Assembly (NCBI GenBank): GCA_944368065.1
Contig: CALVWV010000006.1
Span: 1-42,749, forward strand
Source of the DNA: an uncultured Clostridia bacterium
GTDB taxonomy: Bacteria > Bacillota > Clostridia > Christensenellales > Borkfalkiaceae
Direction of reading: 5' to 3'
Length of the DNA stretch: 42,749 nucleotides
Shown here: one piece after another, positions 34,684-42,386 of the stretch
Numbering within the stretch: position 1 is the first letter of the stretch
Layout of the letters: every line of letters begins with the position of its first letter
Program-made: the position numbers and the translations under genes
Notes under the pieces: model-generated
Seen by the model: only the letters and a program-made list of their open reading frames with translations
What the model was told of the DNA's origin: nothing
Database searches by the model: none

Positions 34684-36408
34684 TCAGATTGACTTAAGCA
34701 GTTTGTCTACCGCTTCCTGCATCTTGGAAAGCGCTTCTTCGGCGTCCGCCTTGGTATTTGCCTTTACGGAGTAATAAATTTTGAGCTTGGGTTCTGTTCC
34801 CGAAGGGCGCACGCAGATAAAGCTGCCGTTTTCAAGCTCATAGTAAACGCAGTTGGTGGTAGGGGAGCCGATGGGCGAAGTTTTGCCCGTTGCAACTTCC
34901 GTCTTTATATCCTTGGAATAATCCCTTATGTATGCGACTTTGTATATGTCGAATTTGGTTACCGACTTTGTCTTGAGTCCGTCTACCACGGCGTTCATTT
35001 CCTTCATGGCGTTGAGGCCCTTGTACTGTATGGAAATGTTCTTGTCGAGCACGTAGCCGTATTCTTTGTAAATTTCTTCAAGTCTTTCGGAAACGGTCTT
35101 GCCCTTGTAATCGTAGTAGCATACCATTTCGGCGCACAGCATGGAGGCAACTACGGCGTCCTTATCCCTTGCGTGCGTTCCGCGGAGATAGCCGCAGCTC
35201 TCTTCAAAGCCGAATACAAAGGTATATTTGCCGTCCTTTTCCCACTGCTTTATCTTATCGCCTATGAACTTGAATCCTACGGGCACTTCAAAGAGCGTCA
35301 CGCCGAACTTGTTGCAGATTGCGCGCGCCATGCCCGTGGTTACAAACGATTTTACAACCGCCGCATTTGCGGGCAGCTTATTTTCGTCCTTAAGTCTCGT
35401 GAGTATGTAGTCGAGGAGAAGTATGCCCACCTGGTTGCCCGAAAGCGCTTCAAATTCGCCGCTCTTGTTCTTTACGGCAACGCCGAGCCTGTCGCTGTCT
35501 GGGTCGGTGCCGAAAACTACCGTAGCGCCAATCTTTTCGGCGAGCGCGATGCCCATGGAAAGCGTCTCTTTGAATTCGGGGTTAGGCACTGCTACCGTGG
35601 AGAAGTTGGTGTCTTTCTTCTTCTGTTCCTCTACTACGGTGGCGTTTATGCCTATCTTTTTGAGTATGGTGGTTACGGGTATGTATCCCGAGCCGTGAAC
35701 GGGGGTATATACGAGTTTTAAGTTTTTACCGCACTTTTTGACTGCCTCTTTGGAGAGCGTGAGCTTTTTGAGTTCTTTATAATATTTTCTGTCAACGGAG
35801 GAGGGAACAGACTTTTTAAGCTTTGCAAGCTGTTCTTCCGTAGGCTTGCGCACTGCGAGGTAATCTGTCTGCTTTTTGATGAATGCAAGCACTTTTGCCG
35901 TATCTTCGGGGTTCATCTGCGCGCCGTCTTCGCCGTAAACCTTGTAGCCGTTGTACTGCTTGGGGTTGTGCGATGCGGTTACCATTATGCCCGCGATTGT
36001 CTTAAGGCAGCGTACCGCGAACGAGAGCATGGGCACGGGGTGCACGTCGGGGAAGACGTACGCCTTTATGCCGTTTGCCGCAAGCACGTCTGCGGCGGCG
36101 TTTGCAAACTCGTCTGATTTCAGGCGGGTATCGTAGGAGATAACCACGCCGCGTTTTTTTGCGTCCTCGCCGAGCGTTTTAATGAATTCCGAAAGTCCCT
36201 GCGTGGCGCGCATTACGGTGTATATGTTCATCATGTTCGTGCCGTAGCCTATAATGCCGCGCAGTCCCGCCGTGCCGAATTCAAGTTCGGCGCCGAAGCG
36301 GTATTCAATCTCTTCCTTATTGTCTTTTATAGCTTCAAGCTCTGCCCTGCCTTCGGCGCAGAGGCGGCTGTCCGAAAGCCAGCTTTCATAAAGTTCGGTA
36401 TAAGTCAT
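34684..36408 (-). CDS. pgcA: Phosphoglucomutase/phosphomannomutase (alpha-D-phosphohexomutase)
   Basis: The ATG at 36408 follows a perfect AGGAGG; a start nine codons upstream is not needed. The product is about 574 residues. The catalytic phosphoserine motif is TASHNP (Ser146), the metal loop is TDPDSDRLGV, the sugar-binding segment is FGFEESCGYL, and the phosphate-binding loop near the C-terminus is RPSGTEPKLKIYY. The length and order match the PgcA-type enzymes of Bacillota, which interconvert glucose-1- and glucose-6-phosphate for cell-wall and glycolipid precursors. PgcA versus a mannose-preferring enzyme cannot be told from sequence alone. Confidence 0.95.
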   Translation of the reverse strand: MTYTELYESWLSDSRLCAEGRAELEAIKDNKEEIEYRFGAELEFGTAGLRGIIGYGTNMMNIYTVMRATQGLSEFIKTLGEDAKKRGVVISYDTRLKSDEFANAAADVLAANGIKAYVFPDVHPVPMLSFAVRCLKTIAGIMVTASHNPKQYNGYKVYGEDGAQMNPEDTAKVLAFIKKQTDYLAVRKPTEEQLAKLKKSVPSSVDRKYYKELKKLTLSKEAVKKCGKNLKLVYTPVHGSGYIPVTTILKKIGINATVVEEQKKKDTNFSTVAVPNPEFKETLSMGIALAEKIGATVVFGTDPDSDRLGVAVKNKSGEFEALSGNQVGILLLDYILTRLKDENKLPANAAVVKSFVTTGMARAICNKFGVTLFEVPVGFKFIGDKIKQWEKDGKYTFVFGFEESCGYLRGTHARDKDAVVASMLCAEMVCYYDYKGKTVSERLEEIYKEYGYVLDKNISIQYKGLNAMKEMNAVVDGLKTKSVTKFDIYKVAYIRDYSKDIKTEVATGKTSPIGSPTTNCVYYELENGSFICVRPSGTEPKLKIYYSVKANTKADAEEALSKMQEAVDKLLKSI

Positions 36409-36457
36409 AAATCCTCCTGAACAAACAATATTCAAATGTCATTTTAACGCGTAATCG

Positions 36458-36483
36458 GCGCCCGCGCACGCGTGCGCGGGCGC
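36458..36483. repeat. 26-base perfect palindrome in the phosphohexomutase leader
   Basis: GCGCCCGCGCACG is followed directly by its reverse complement. It lies between the predicted transcription start (near 36505) and the ATG. No T run follows, so it is not a simple terminator. Confidence 0.75.
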
Positions 36484-36511
36484 GTAACCGATATATGTTT
36501 CCGTCTGCTTA

Positions 36512-36540
36512 ATTATATAAAAAAAATTGCATTTTGTAAA
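36512..36540 (-). promoter_or_regulatory. Promoter of the phosphohexomutase gene
   Basis: Reverse strand TTTACA (36535-36540), 17 bases, TATAAT (36512-36517). Confidence 0.8.
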
Positions 36541-36639
36541 GGGGGTATTTTAAATAAATTGCAAAATTATGAAAATTTTTTTATGATTGAGTGTTGAAAA
36601 ATAACATTTTATGTATAATTTTATAAAAAGTGAATAATC

Positions 36640-36669
36640 AAGGCGGCGCGCCGTACGGCGCGCCGCCTT
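36640..36669. terminator. Palindromic terminator after the rdgB operon
   Basis: A 30-base perfect palindrome (AAGGCGGCGCGCCGT and its complement) lies 40 bases past the stop of the membrane protein gene. The tail is A/T-rich but lacks a clean T run. Confidence 0.65.
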
Positions 36670-36709
36670 AAATACAGAATATATTGAGCTACAGAATTCG
36701 GCGTTGCAA

Positions 36710-37669
36710 TTATTCGCCGCGCAGGAACTGCTCGCGCGAAGCTTCCTTCTCCTGTTCGGGCTTTACTATTGTGCGTTTGTCTATGAAATACTTGATTTCG
36801 TTGTTGTCGCAGTAATTTGCAAACTGGTAGCAGAGAAGGTACAGGTAGCTTAACGGAATGGTTATCAGAAGTCCTGCGCCGAACGTGCAGAAAAGCGCCA
36901 TTACGTTTACGCCGAGTATGAGCACGCAGGAAGAACCGTAGAATGAAAATTTAGAAAACTTTCTTCCGCTTTTAAGCGTGAACGAATATCTGAATGCCTG
37001 CGTAACCGATTGTTTGCCGCATATTATGGCGGGAAGCCAGTCGGATATGAACATCATCTTTACGCCCACGAGCACTACCATGAAGAGTACGAAGAGGAAG
37101 AGCTGTATCAGAAGGAGCATTCCGTTGAACGCCACAAAGAGCAGCATATACAGAACGACCATGCACACGGCGGTATATACAAACGATATCGGCACGTATA
37201 TTACAGAATACAGCGCGGCCTTGCCTAAATTTTTGATGAGCGTGGAAAGGAAGGGCGAGTTGGCGTGCATTGCCATTTTGTCATTTATGACGGAGCCCGC
37301 GGCGTACGCACCGAGACCTATGAAGAAGTCGCTGACCAGCATCAAAAGCCCGAGTCCCGCGGCGCTCAAAACGAGGTCGGTGGGGTGTTCGCCGAGATAT
37401 TCGATAAGGGCGGTAAAGCTGTCTTTAATGTTGGTGAAGTGGACGGTAAGGTTCAGAAGATTGCCGTCAAGCGCTTCGGTTATCATATCGTTTACCGCGG
37501 ATGTAAGCTCTCTGTAAGCCGATATGTCCGAAAGTCTGTCGATGAACGGCAGGATTATCGCCATCGAAATGCCTGTGGCTATGGCGAACACCACTACAAG
37601 GTAGACAAGCAGTTTGTATGTTACCCTGAAATTGTCAATAAGTACGTGAATAGCATGTTTGAATCTCAT
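36710..37669 (-). CDS. Multi-pass membrane protein, last gene of the rdgB operon
   Basis: The 319-residue protein has about six hydrophobic segments, starting with LLVYLVVVFAIATGISMAIILPF. A large loop (about 48-95) contains LDGNLLNLTVHFTNIKDSFTAL. The sequence SDWLPAIICGKQSVTQAFRYSFTLKSG precedes the last pair of helices. This pattern recalls the DUF975/glycerophosphodiester-type membrane domains of Bacillota, but I cannot assign a family. The polar tail ends KPEQEKEASREQFLRGE. GAGGG precedes the ATG. It lies 17 bases after the phosphoesterase gene. Function is unknown. Confidence 0.85.
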   Translation of the reverse strand: MRFKHAIHVLIDNFRVTYKLLVYLVVVFAIATGISMAIILPFIDRLSDISAYRELTSAVNDMITEALDGNLLNLTVHFTNIKDSFTALIEYLGEHPTDLVLSAAGLGLLMLVSDFFIGLGAYAAGSVINDKMAMHANSPFLSTLIKNLGKAALYSVIYVPISFVYTAVCMVVLYMLLFVAFNGMLLLIQLFLFVLFMVVLVGVKMMFISDWLPAIICGKQSVTQAFRYSFTLKSGRKFSKFSFYGSSCVLILGVNVMALFCTFGAGLLITIPLSYLYLLCYQFANYCDNNEIKYFIDKRTIVKPEQEKEASREQFLRGE

Positions 37670-37686
37670 ATATCCCTCGTCGTGCG

Positions 37687-38154
37687 TTAAATGCGCACAA
37701 TCTTTTCTACAACTTTTCCGTTATGCACAGTCATGTAGCAATAGCTCTGCCCGCTGTAGCGCGAAAGAGTGCCGGGGTTTATAAGCTTTACCCCGCCGAG
37801 CTCGTCGCAGCGCGCATCGTGCGTGTGCCCGTACAGCGCTACGCTGCAGCCCTTTTCAAGCGCGGCGTACGCAAGTTTGTCCAGCGTCTGCTTGACCGAA
37901 TACCTGTGCCCGTGGCACATGAATATCTTTACGCCTTCAACTTCGAGCACTTTTTCGTCGTCGCCCATCTTGTCAAGGTCGCAGTTGCCGTTTATGACTA
38001 TGGTTTTTTCGGGGTACTTCCCGCGCACGTAGCCGCCGTCGGAGGAGAGGTCGCCCAGGTGAATTATATAGTCGCATTCCGCAAATACTCCGTCCAGCTT
38101 GTCCAAAGCCGCGCGGTTGCGGTGACTGTCCGATACGATAACAAATGTTTTCAT
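37687..38154 (-). CDS. YfcE/MJ0936-type metallophosphoesterase
   Basis: The 155-residue cytoplasmic enzyme has the complete dinuclear metal motif set: SDSH with Asp9 and His11, GD (Asp35), GNCD (Asn57), CHGH (His81, His83) and GHTH (His110, His112). Family members hydrolyse phosphodiesters in vitro; physiological substrates are poorly known. It starts 10 bases after rdgB, the common rdgB-yfcE neighbourhood of Bacillota. Confidence 0.94.
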   Translation of the reverse strand: MKTFVIVSDSHRNRAALDKLDGVFAECDYIIHLGDLSSDGGYVRGKYPEKTIVINGNCDLDKMGDDEKVLEVEGVKIFMCHGHRYSVKQTLDKLAYAALEKGCSVALYGHTHDARCDELGGVKLINPGTLSRYSGQSYCYMTVHNGKVVEKIVRI

Positions 38155-38164
38155 AAAGATAAGG

Positions 38165-38743
38165 TCAGAGTTTTTTAAGTTTTTCCATAAGGTCTTTAAG
38201 CGCCCTGGCCCTGTGCGAAACTTTGTTTTTCTCCGCCGCGGTCGCCTCGCCGAAACTTTTTTTAAGGTCGTCTGAGTAGAAAAGGGAGTCGTACCCGAAG
38301 CCGCGTGTTCCGCGCTCTTCTTCGAGTATGTGACCCGTCGTTCTGCCTACGCCGAACAGCATTTTCCCGTCGGGGAGGTATAGGCATACCGCGCATTCGA
38401 AGTGCGCGCGCCTGTCCGTTTCGCCCTTCAGCCTTTGGAGCAGAAGCTTTCTGTTTGCGGCTTCGCCCTCGCCGGAAAAGCGTGCCGAATAAATTCCGGG
38501 CGCACCGCCCAGAAAATCCACGCACAACCCTGAATCGTCCGCAAGCGCGGGCTTTTTAAGCTTTTCGCACACCGCTCTGGCTTTAATCAGCGCGTTTTCG
38601 CGGAAGGAAAGACCCGTCTCTTCGATTTCGTCTTCAAAACCCGCTTCGCGCATTGGTATTACGCGGGCACCTTTGAAAATTTTTATGATTTCCTTTATTT
38701 TGCCTTCGTTGCCGCTCGCGGCAATAATTTCGCTGATTTCCAT
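38165..38743 (-). CDS. rdgB: XTP/dITP diphosphatase (RdgB/HAM1 family)
   Basis: I chose the ATG at 38743, which has a GAGG site and starts at the usual family position (MEISEIIAASGNEGKIKEI); an earlier in-frame start adds five residues. The product is about 192 residues. It hydrolyses non-canonical purine nucleotides (ITP, dITP, XTP) to keep them out of DNA and RNA. The active-site signatures ADDSGLCVDFLGGAPGIYSARF, TGHILEEERGTRGFGYDSLF and the C-terminal SHRARAL motif are all intact. It heads a three-gene operon. Confidence 0.96.
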   Translation of the reverse strand: MEISEIIAASGNEGKIKEIIKIFKGARVIPMREAGFEDEIEETGLSFRENALIKARAVCEKLKKPALADDSGLCVDFLGGAPGIYSARFSGEGEAANRKLLLQRLKGETDRRAHFECAVCLYLPDGKMLFGVGRTTGHILEEERGTRGFGYDSLFYSDDLKKSFGEATAAEKNKVSHRARALKDLMEKLKKL

Positions 38744-38841
38744 TATTCTGCCTCGCAAAATGCGCCTGACGCGGCGAAATGGGCTGCGCCCGCGGGTGCG
38801 CGTGCGCGCACCGCTTTATATCGGCGTTCCGCCTTACACCC

Positions 38842-38870
38842 ATTATATAACATAATTATCAAAAAGTAAA
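38842..38870 (-). promoter_or_regulatory. Promoter of the rdgB operon
   Basis: Reverse strand TTTACT (38865-38870), 17 bases, TATAAT (38842-38847). It begins only a few bases after the trmL stop. Confidence 0.8.
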
Positions 38871-38874
38871 GAGC

Positions 38875-39370
38875 TTATTTTTCCCATTTATGCTCGTGCA
38901 GTTCGCCCTTTGTTTCCAGACCTTCAAACCCCGTCTGCCTCAGCGCCTCGTATACGGCTACCGCGGCGGCGTTGGAAAGGTTCAGGCTTCTCGCCTCGCC
39001 GAGCATCGGTATGCGCACGCATTCGTCGGGGTGCGCCAGTAAAAGATTTTCGTCCAGACCTTTGGTCTCTTTCCCGAATACAAGGAAATCCCCCTCCTTA
39101 TAATCGGCGTCCGTGTGCTTTTTTCGCGCCTTTGTGGTGAAAAAGCGGAAGCGCGCGTCAGGATACTTTGCGCACAGCTCCTCGAAATTTTCGTAGATGT
39201 ATACGTTGACGAGGTGCCAGTAATCGAGCCCCGCGCGCTTTAAGTATTTATCCGAAATTTCAAAGCCGAGCGGCTATAAGGTGCAGGTCGCACTTCGTGG
39301 CTGCGCACGTGCGCGCTATGTTGCCCGTATTCTGCGGTATCTCGGGCTCGACAAGTACAATGTTGAACAT
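38875..39370 (-). pseudogene. trmL: tRNA (cytidine(34)-2'-O)-methyltransferase TrmL, interrupted by one frameshift
   Basis: From the ATG at 39370 (AAGGAAAG upstream) the frame reads [20 protein letters not shown], then [11 protein letters not shown], and meets an early stop. Shifting by one base near 39274 restores [19 protein letters not shown] and runs to the TAA at 38875-38877. The second part keeps the SPOUT knot motifs FGKETKGLDENLL and IPMLGEARSLNLSNAAAVAVYEAL. The total length (496 bases) is a multiple of three plus one. The family 2'-O-methylates the wobble base of certain leucine tRNAs. There is no homopolymer at the site. It is either a real pseudogene, a sequence error or, less likely, programmed frameshifting. 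Confidence 0.9.
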
Positions 39371-39453
39371 TATTTTCTTTCCTTATAAGTTTAATATCTT
39401 GGGTTTACCCGTATATTTTATGTCATTTTGTCCGCTTTTGCAAGAAGTTTAAG

Positions 39454-39559
39454 CCGCCAATGCGGGGAGCGGGCTCGGTAATTGCAAGACTTTGCTCCGC
39501 AGATATATAGGGCGGCTCGGCAATTGCGGGTACGTTGCTCCGCCAATGCGGGTAGCGGG
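39454..39559. repeat. Degenerate mosaic direct repeats
   Basis: CCGCCAATGCGGGGAGCGGG (39454-39473) recurs with one change at 39540-39559. A second block beginning CTCGGTAATTGC and ending TTGCTCCGC (39474-39500) recurs with changes at 39516-39543. The order is B-A-spacer-A-B, with the last pair overlapping. Confidence 0.7.
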
Positions 39560-39640
39560 TGTTGTCAATTTCATGATTTTGCACCGCCGATGTAAGTTTT
39601 TTGCCGCGTGCCGCGTCGCCTTCCGATTTTTGCAAAAGCC

Positions 39641-39669
39641 TTGACATAACGCCTGGCAGATGTTATAAT
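39641..39669 (+). promoter_or_regulatory. Promoter of the Fur/PerR-type gene
   Basis: A perfect TTGACA (39641-39646), 17 bases, perfect TATAAT (39664-39669). Confidence 0.88.
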
Positions 39670-39695
39670 ACTGATAATCAATATTATTATTAATA
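39665..39695 (+). promoter_or_regulatory. Candidate Fur/PerR-type operator
   Basis: An A/T-rich inverted repeat overlaps the -10 and start site: TAATA-N11-TATTA with TGATAATCA at its centre. Position and composition fit autoregulation by the adjacent gene, but the match to the 7-1-7 consensus is partial. Confidence 0.5.
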
Positions 39696-39737
39696 CAGTC
39701 GCGACGAGAAAAGGGAAGGCGGCAAAAACTTATAAAG

Positions 39738-40163
39738 ATGAAAAAACAGAGGAACACGGCACAGAAAAAGATAATATACGAGGCGCTGGTTGCGGCGGAC
39801 CACCCTACGGCTACCGAGCTTTACGAGCGGGTGCGCGAAGAAAATTCGCGCATAAGCAAGGCTACGGTTTTCAGGGTGCTTTCGCAGTATGCCGAAAACG
39901 GCGAAATACGCAGGCTGCACATGCTCGGCTCGGACGACAGGTACGACGCCGGGCTAAAGCCGCACGCACACTTAAGGTGCGCGTTCTGCGGAAAGATACA
40001 GGACGTAATGTTCCCCGAGCTTGCGCCCGTGCTTTCGGTGCACAGCATAAAGGGGTGCAAAGTCTATTCGACGGAGGTCGATTTTCTTATGTGCTGCCCC
40101 GAGTGCGAAGCGGCGAGGGCGGAGCATAAAAATGAAATTGATGCGGGAGTATGCCTCAACTAA
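39738..40163 (+). CDS. Fur-family metalloregulator, PerR-like
   Basis: The 141-residue DNA-binding protein has an N-terminal winged helix (ISKATVFRVLSQYAENG is the recognition part). Regulatory-site candidates include His22 in DHPTATELYERV, Asp70 in DDRYDAGLKPHAH and His76/His78. The structural zinc site has Cys81-X2-Cys84 and Cys120-X2-Cys123. PerR proteins sense peroxide by Fe-catalysed histidine oxidation; Fur senses iron. The HPTA histidine and the rubrerythrin gene next door favour PerR, but this is inference. The ribosome site is weak. A candidate operator overlaps its promoter. Confidence 0.9.
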   Translation: MKKQRNTAQKKIIYEALVAADHPTATELYERVREENSRISKATVFRVLSQYAENGEIRRLHMLGSDDRYDAGLKPHAHLRCAFCGKIQDVMFPELAPVLSVHSIKGCKVYSTEVDFLMCCPECEAARAEHKNEIDAGVCLN

Positions 40164-40220
40164 CGGCATATTCCCCAAAAAAATAATCAGATAATTAAAA
40201 GCAAAAAACGGAGGATTAAG

Positions 40221-40757
40221 ATGAAAAGTTTGAAAGGAACGAAAACCGAGCAGAATCTGCGCGCGGCTTTTTCGGGCGAGAGCGAGGCGAGAAATAAGTA
40301 CACCTACTTTGCTTCAGTGGCAAAAAAGGAAGGTTACAACCAGATTTCCGCCATTTTTGAAGAAACTGCGGCAAACGAAAAGGAGCACGCAAAAATGTGG
40401 TTCAAGCTGCTTGCAGGCATAGGCGATACAAAGGCAAACCTTGTGTCTGCTGCCGGCGGGGAAAATTACGAGTGGACGCAGATGTATCCCGAATTTGCCC
40501 GCGTTGCGCGCGAAGAGGGCTTTGACGACATTGCGGGAATGTTCGAGCGCGTTGCCGAAGTGGAAAAGGAGCACGAAGAGCGCTACAAGAAACTGCTTGC
40601 CAACGTAGAGGGCGGCAAGGTGTTCATACGCGATGACGTGGTTATGTGGCAGTGCACCAACTGCGGAGCTATCGTAATCGGAAAGGAAGCGCCCGAAATC
40701 TGCCCCGTATGCTCGCATCCCAAGGCATATTTCCAGCTCAAGCCCGAAAATTACTGA
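40221..40757 (+). CDS. rbr: Rubrerythrin
   Basis: The 178-residue cytoplasmic peroxidase of anaerobes reduces hydrogen peroxide at a di-iron site. The four-helix domain carries the paired EXXH-type ligands ([51 protein letters not shown]). The C-terminal rubredoxin-like domain has Cys145-X2-Cys148 and Cys161-X2-Cys164. ACGGAGGA precedes the ATG. It lies 57 bases after the Fur/PerR-type gene, probably in the same transcript. Confidence 0.97.
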   Translation: MKSLKGTKTEQNLRAAFSGESEARNKYTYFASVAKKEGYNQISAIFEETAANEKEHAKMWFKLLAGIGDTKANLVSAAGGENYEWTQMYPEFARVAREEGFDDIAGMFERVAEVEKEHEERYKKLLANVEGGKVFIRDDVVMWQCTNCGAIVIGKEAPEICPVCSHPKAYFQLKPENY

Positions 40758-40815
40758 TTGACGGCGACTGCAAGAAACGTAAAAAAAATTTTTATAATTT
40801 ATTTTAAATTATAAC

Positions 40816-40847
40816 TGCGCCGACGGCTGCGTCGGCGCATATTTTTT
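40816..40847 (+). terminator. Terminator after rubrerythrin
   Basis: TGCGCCGACG (40816-40825) pairs with CGTCGGCGCA (40830-40839) around GCTG, followed by TATTTTTT. Confidence 0.93.
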
Positions 40848-40895
40848 GTGATTTTGTATTGATTTTTGCTTTGAAAGTTGCTAAACTCAGTTAAA

Positions 40896-41405
40896 ATGAC
40901 TGATGCGGAATTTATTAAAAATTTAAAAGGGGCTGTAAACCGCGACGCCGCCGCGCTGGAAAAAATATATTTGGCTTACTTCAAAAAGCTGTTCGGCACC
41001 GCGCTGTTTGTGCTGCGCGACAGGGACGACGCATACGACGCGGCAACCGACGTGATTTTAAAACTGTGCGATTATTCAGGCGCCCCCGCCGCCATACGCA
41101 ACCATACGGCATTTCTCGCCGCGATGGCGCGCAATCGCGCGCTCGATATTCTGCGCAGAAAAAATCGTTCCCTGAGTCTTTGCGAAGAAGCCGTACCAAT
41201 TGCGGATTGCCCCAGCGACTGCCTCTGGCTGGAGGACATCTGCGCCGTGCTCAGCGAAGAAGAGCGCGATGTGTTTGTGCGCCACGCGCTGTGGGGTTGT
41301 CGGCTGAAGGATATCGCAAAGGAGTGCGGCGTGCCGTACATAAGGGTTAAAAGGCTGTACGCTTTGGTAAAGGAAAAAGTTAAAAAACTTTACGGCCGCG
41401 GCTGA
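40896..41405 (+). CDS. ECF-type sigma-70 family RNA polymerase sigma factor
   Basis: The ATG at 40896 gives about 169 residues; the frame opens at a TTG 18 bases earlier that lies within a weak promoter (TTGATT, 17 bases, TAAACT at 40859-40887). Region 2 spans about 20-90 (LEKIYLAYFKKLFGTALFVL, then DAATDVILKLC and NRALDILRRKNRS). Region 4 spans about 115-165 (LSEEERDVFVRHALWGCRLKDIAKECGVPYIRVKRL). Such factors direct polymerase to specific stress or envelope promoters and are usually held by an adjacent membrane anti-sigma factor. No good ribosome site is seen. The membrane protein 290 bases downstream is the candidate. Confidence 0.9.
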   Translation: MTDAEFIKNLKGAVNRDAAALEKIYLAYFKKLFGTALFVLRDRDDAYDAATDVILKLCDYSGAPAAIRNHTAFLAAMARNRALDILRRKNRSLSLCEEAVPIADCPSDCLWLEDICAVLSEEERDVFVRHALWGCRLKDIAKECGVPYIRVKRLYALVKEKVKKLYGRG

Positions 41406-41411
41406 AATGTG

Positions 41412-41486
41412 TTGCGGCTGAATACATTGCGGCTGAATACATTGCGGCTGAATACATTGCGACTCAAATACATTGCCGCTGAAATA
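41412..41486 (+). repeat. 15-base tandem repeat array
   Basis: TTGCGGCTGAATACA occurs three times exactly (41412-41456), followed by two diverged copies (41457-41486). The sequence before the array (GCGGCTGAAATGTG, from the sigma-factor stop region) resembles the unit. Confidence 0.92.
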
Positions 41487-41520
41487 TGTTTCCGCTGAAC
41501 CGATTGCAGTCAAAATTTAA

Positions 41521-41563
41521 AAAAGCTGCGCGCCGCAGTCTGCGGCGCGCAGCTTTTAATTTT
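41521..41563. terminator. Long palindromic terminator
   Basis: An 18-base perfect stem (41521-41538 with 41540-41557) with a one-base centre. The stem ends in TTTT and is followed by AATTTT. Confidence 0.8.
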
Positions 41564-41696
41564 GCCGCTTGCATTTTTATCGGCTGGCGGAAGGAAATTT
41601 TAAAAAATTTTAGCATTTGTGATACTTTTTGTTTTGCGGAAACGTCTTATAGGTGAAAGATAAAAACAACACGGCGTGATTAAACGCGGTCTGGTT

Positions 41697-42386
41697 ATGG
41701 GCAGATTTGAAAAGAAAATAAAAAACAGAATAGAGGACGAAGCTAATAAGCTCGGCAACAAGGCCTGCAATTTTGAAGAGTGGAGAAAGGATAACCGCGC
41801 CGACCTTGCGGGATTTTCCGAAACCGGCAAAAGCGCAAAAGGCGGAGCAAAAGTTGCCGTTAAGGCGGCATGGGCGGTTTCAGCGCTCGCCGCAGTTCTC
41901 ATAATATGCGCCGCAATCTTTTTATTGCTGCCTTCCGGCGGAGGCGACAATGGCGTTTCGGACGACAGCATTAATTCTTCCGCCGAAAATGTGCGCGATA
42001 TTACAAAAGAGGAGTTTGAAGAAATTGCCGTAAAATTTCCGTTCGTGCTCGGATTTGAAGTCTCCGAAGGAACAATGCATACGGGGCAGGACGGGCTCCC
42101 CGCGCTTGCGGAAATAAGCGGGAATATCGCCGCGGAAAAAACTTATGCCGTTATATTCCGCACCGAATTTGGCGCGGGTTACAGCTTTTACGGCAAGGAA
42201 GACTATTCTGAACTTGCAGAAAGCGTTAAAGCGGGCGAATATACCGTGTCTTACGGAGCGGCGGAGGACGGAAATGCAGTAACCTTATATCTCATCTCAG
42301 GCGGGGGAAATACGGCATACTTGCAGGTAAGCGGCGCAGATTCAGACGCGGTTATAAACTTTATCGCAAACGGCGGAATTTTTTAA
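41697..42386 (+). CDS. Single-pass membrane protein, candidate anti-sigma factor
   Basis: The ATG at 41697 gives about 229 residues; an upstream GTG at 41676 adds seven. Neither has a strong ribosome site. A charged N-terminal cytoplasmic part (1-55; MGRFEKKIKNRIEDEANKLG) is followed by one membrane helix (about 56-79). An extracellular domain of about 150 residues has two beta-rich repeats (VLGFEVSEGTMHTGQDGLPA, YAVIFRTEFGAGYSFYGKEDY). This topology and position after an ECF sigma gene match membrane anti-sigma factors. No ZAS zinc motif is present, and the terminator in between argues for separate transcription. The role is inference. Confidence 0.7.
   Translation: MGRFEKKIKNRIEDEANKLGNKACNFEEWRKDNRADLAGFSETGKSAKGGAKVAVKAAWAVSALAAVLIICAAIFLLLPSGGGDNGVSDDSINSSAENVRDITKEEFEEIAVKFPFVLGFEVSEGTMHTGQDGLPALAEISGNIAAEKTYAVIFRTEFGAGYSFYGKEDYSELAESVKAGEYTVSYGAAEDGNAVTLYLISGGGNTAYLQVSGADSDAVINFIANGGIF

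Larger units (their letters stand above)
36409..36709 (-). other. Leader and promoter region of the phosphohexomutase gene
   Basis: It contains the promoter (36512-36540), a 26-base palindrome in the 5' leader (36458-36483), an A/T-rich stretch without genes (36541-36635) and the palindromic terminator of the upstream operon (36640-36669). Confidence 0.6.
39371..39737. other. Intergenic region with mosaic repeats and the fur promoter
   Basis: No gene is supported. It holds the mosaic repeats at 39454-39559 and the promoter and operator candidate at 39641-39695. Confidence 0.6.
41406..41696 (+). other. Region between the sigma factor and the membrane protein
   Basis: It contains a 15-base tandem repeat array (41412-41486), a long hairpin (41521-41557) and about 130 A/T-rich bases with no clear promoter or gene. 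Confidence 0.6.

Noticed and set aside
41412-41486. The tandem array as a CRISPR.
   Set aside because: Units are contiguous with no spacers and are too short.
41076-41513. A reverse-strand frame with QCIQP repeats.
   Set aside because: It is the antisense reading of the 15-base tandem array and of the sigma-factor gene.
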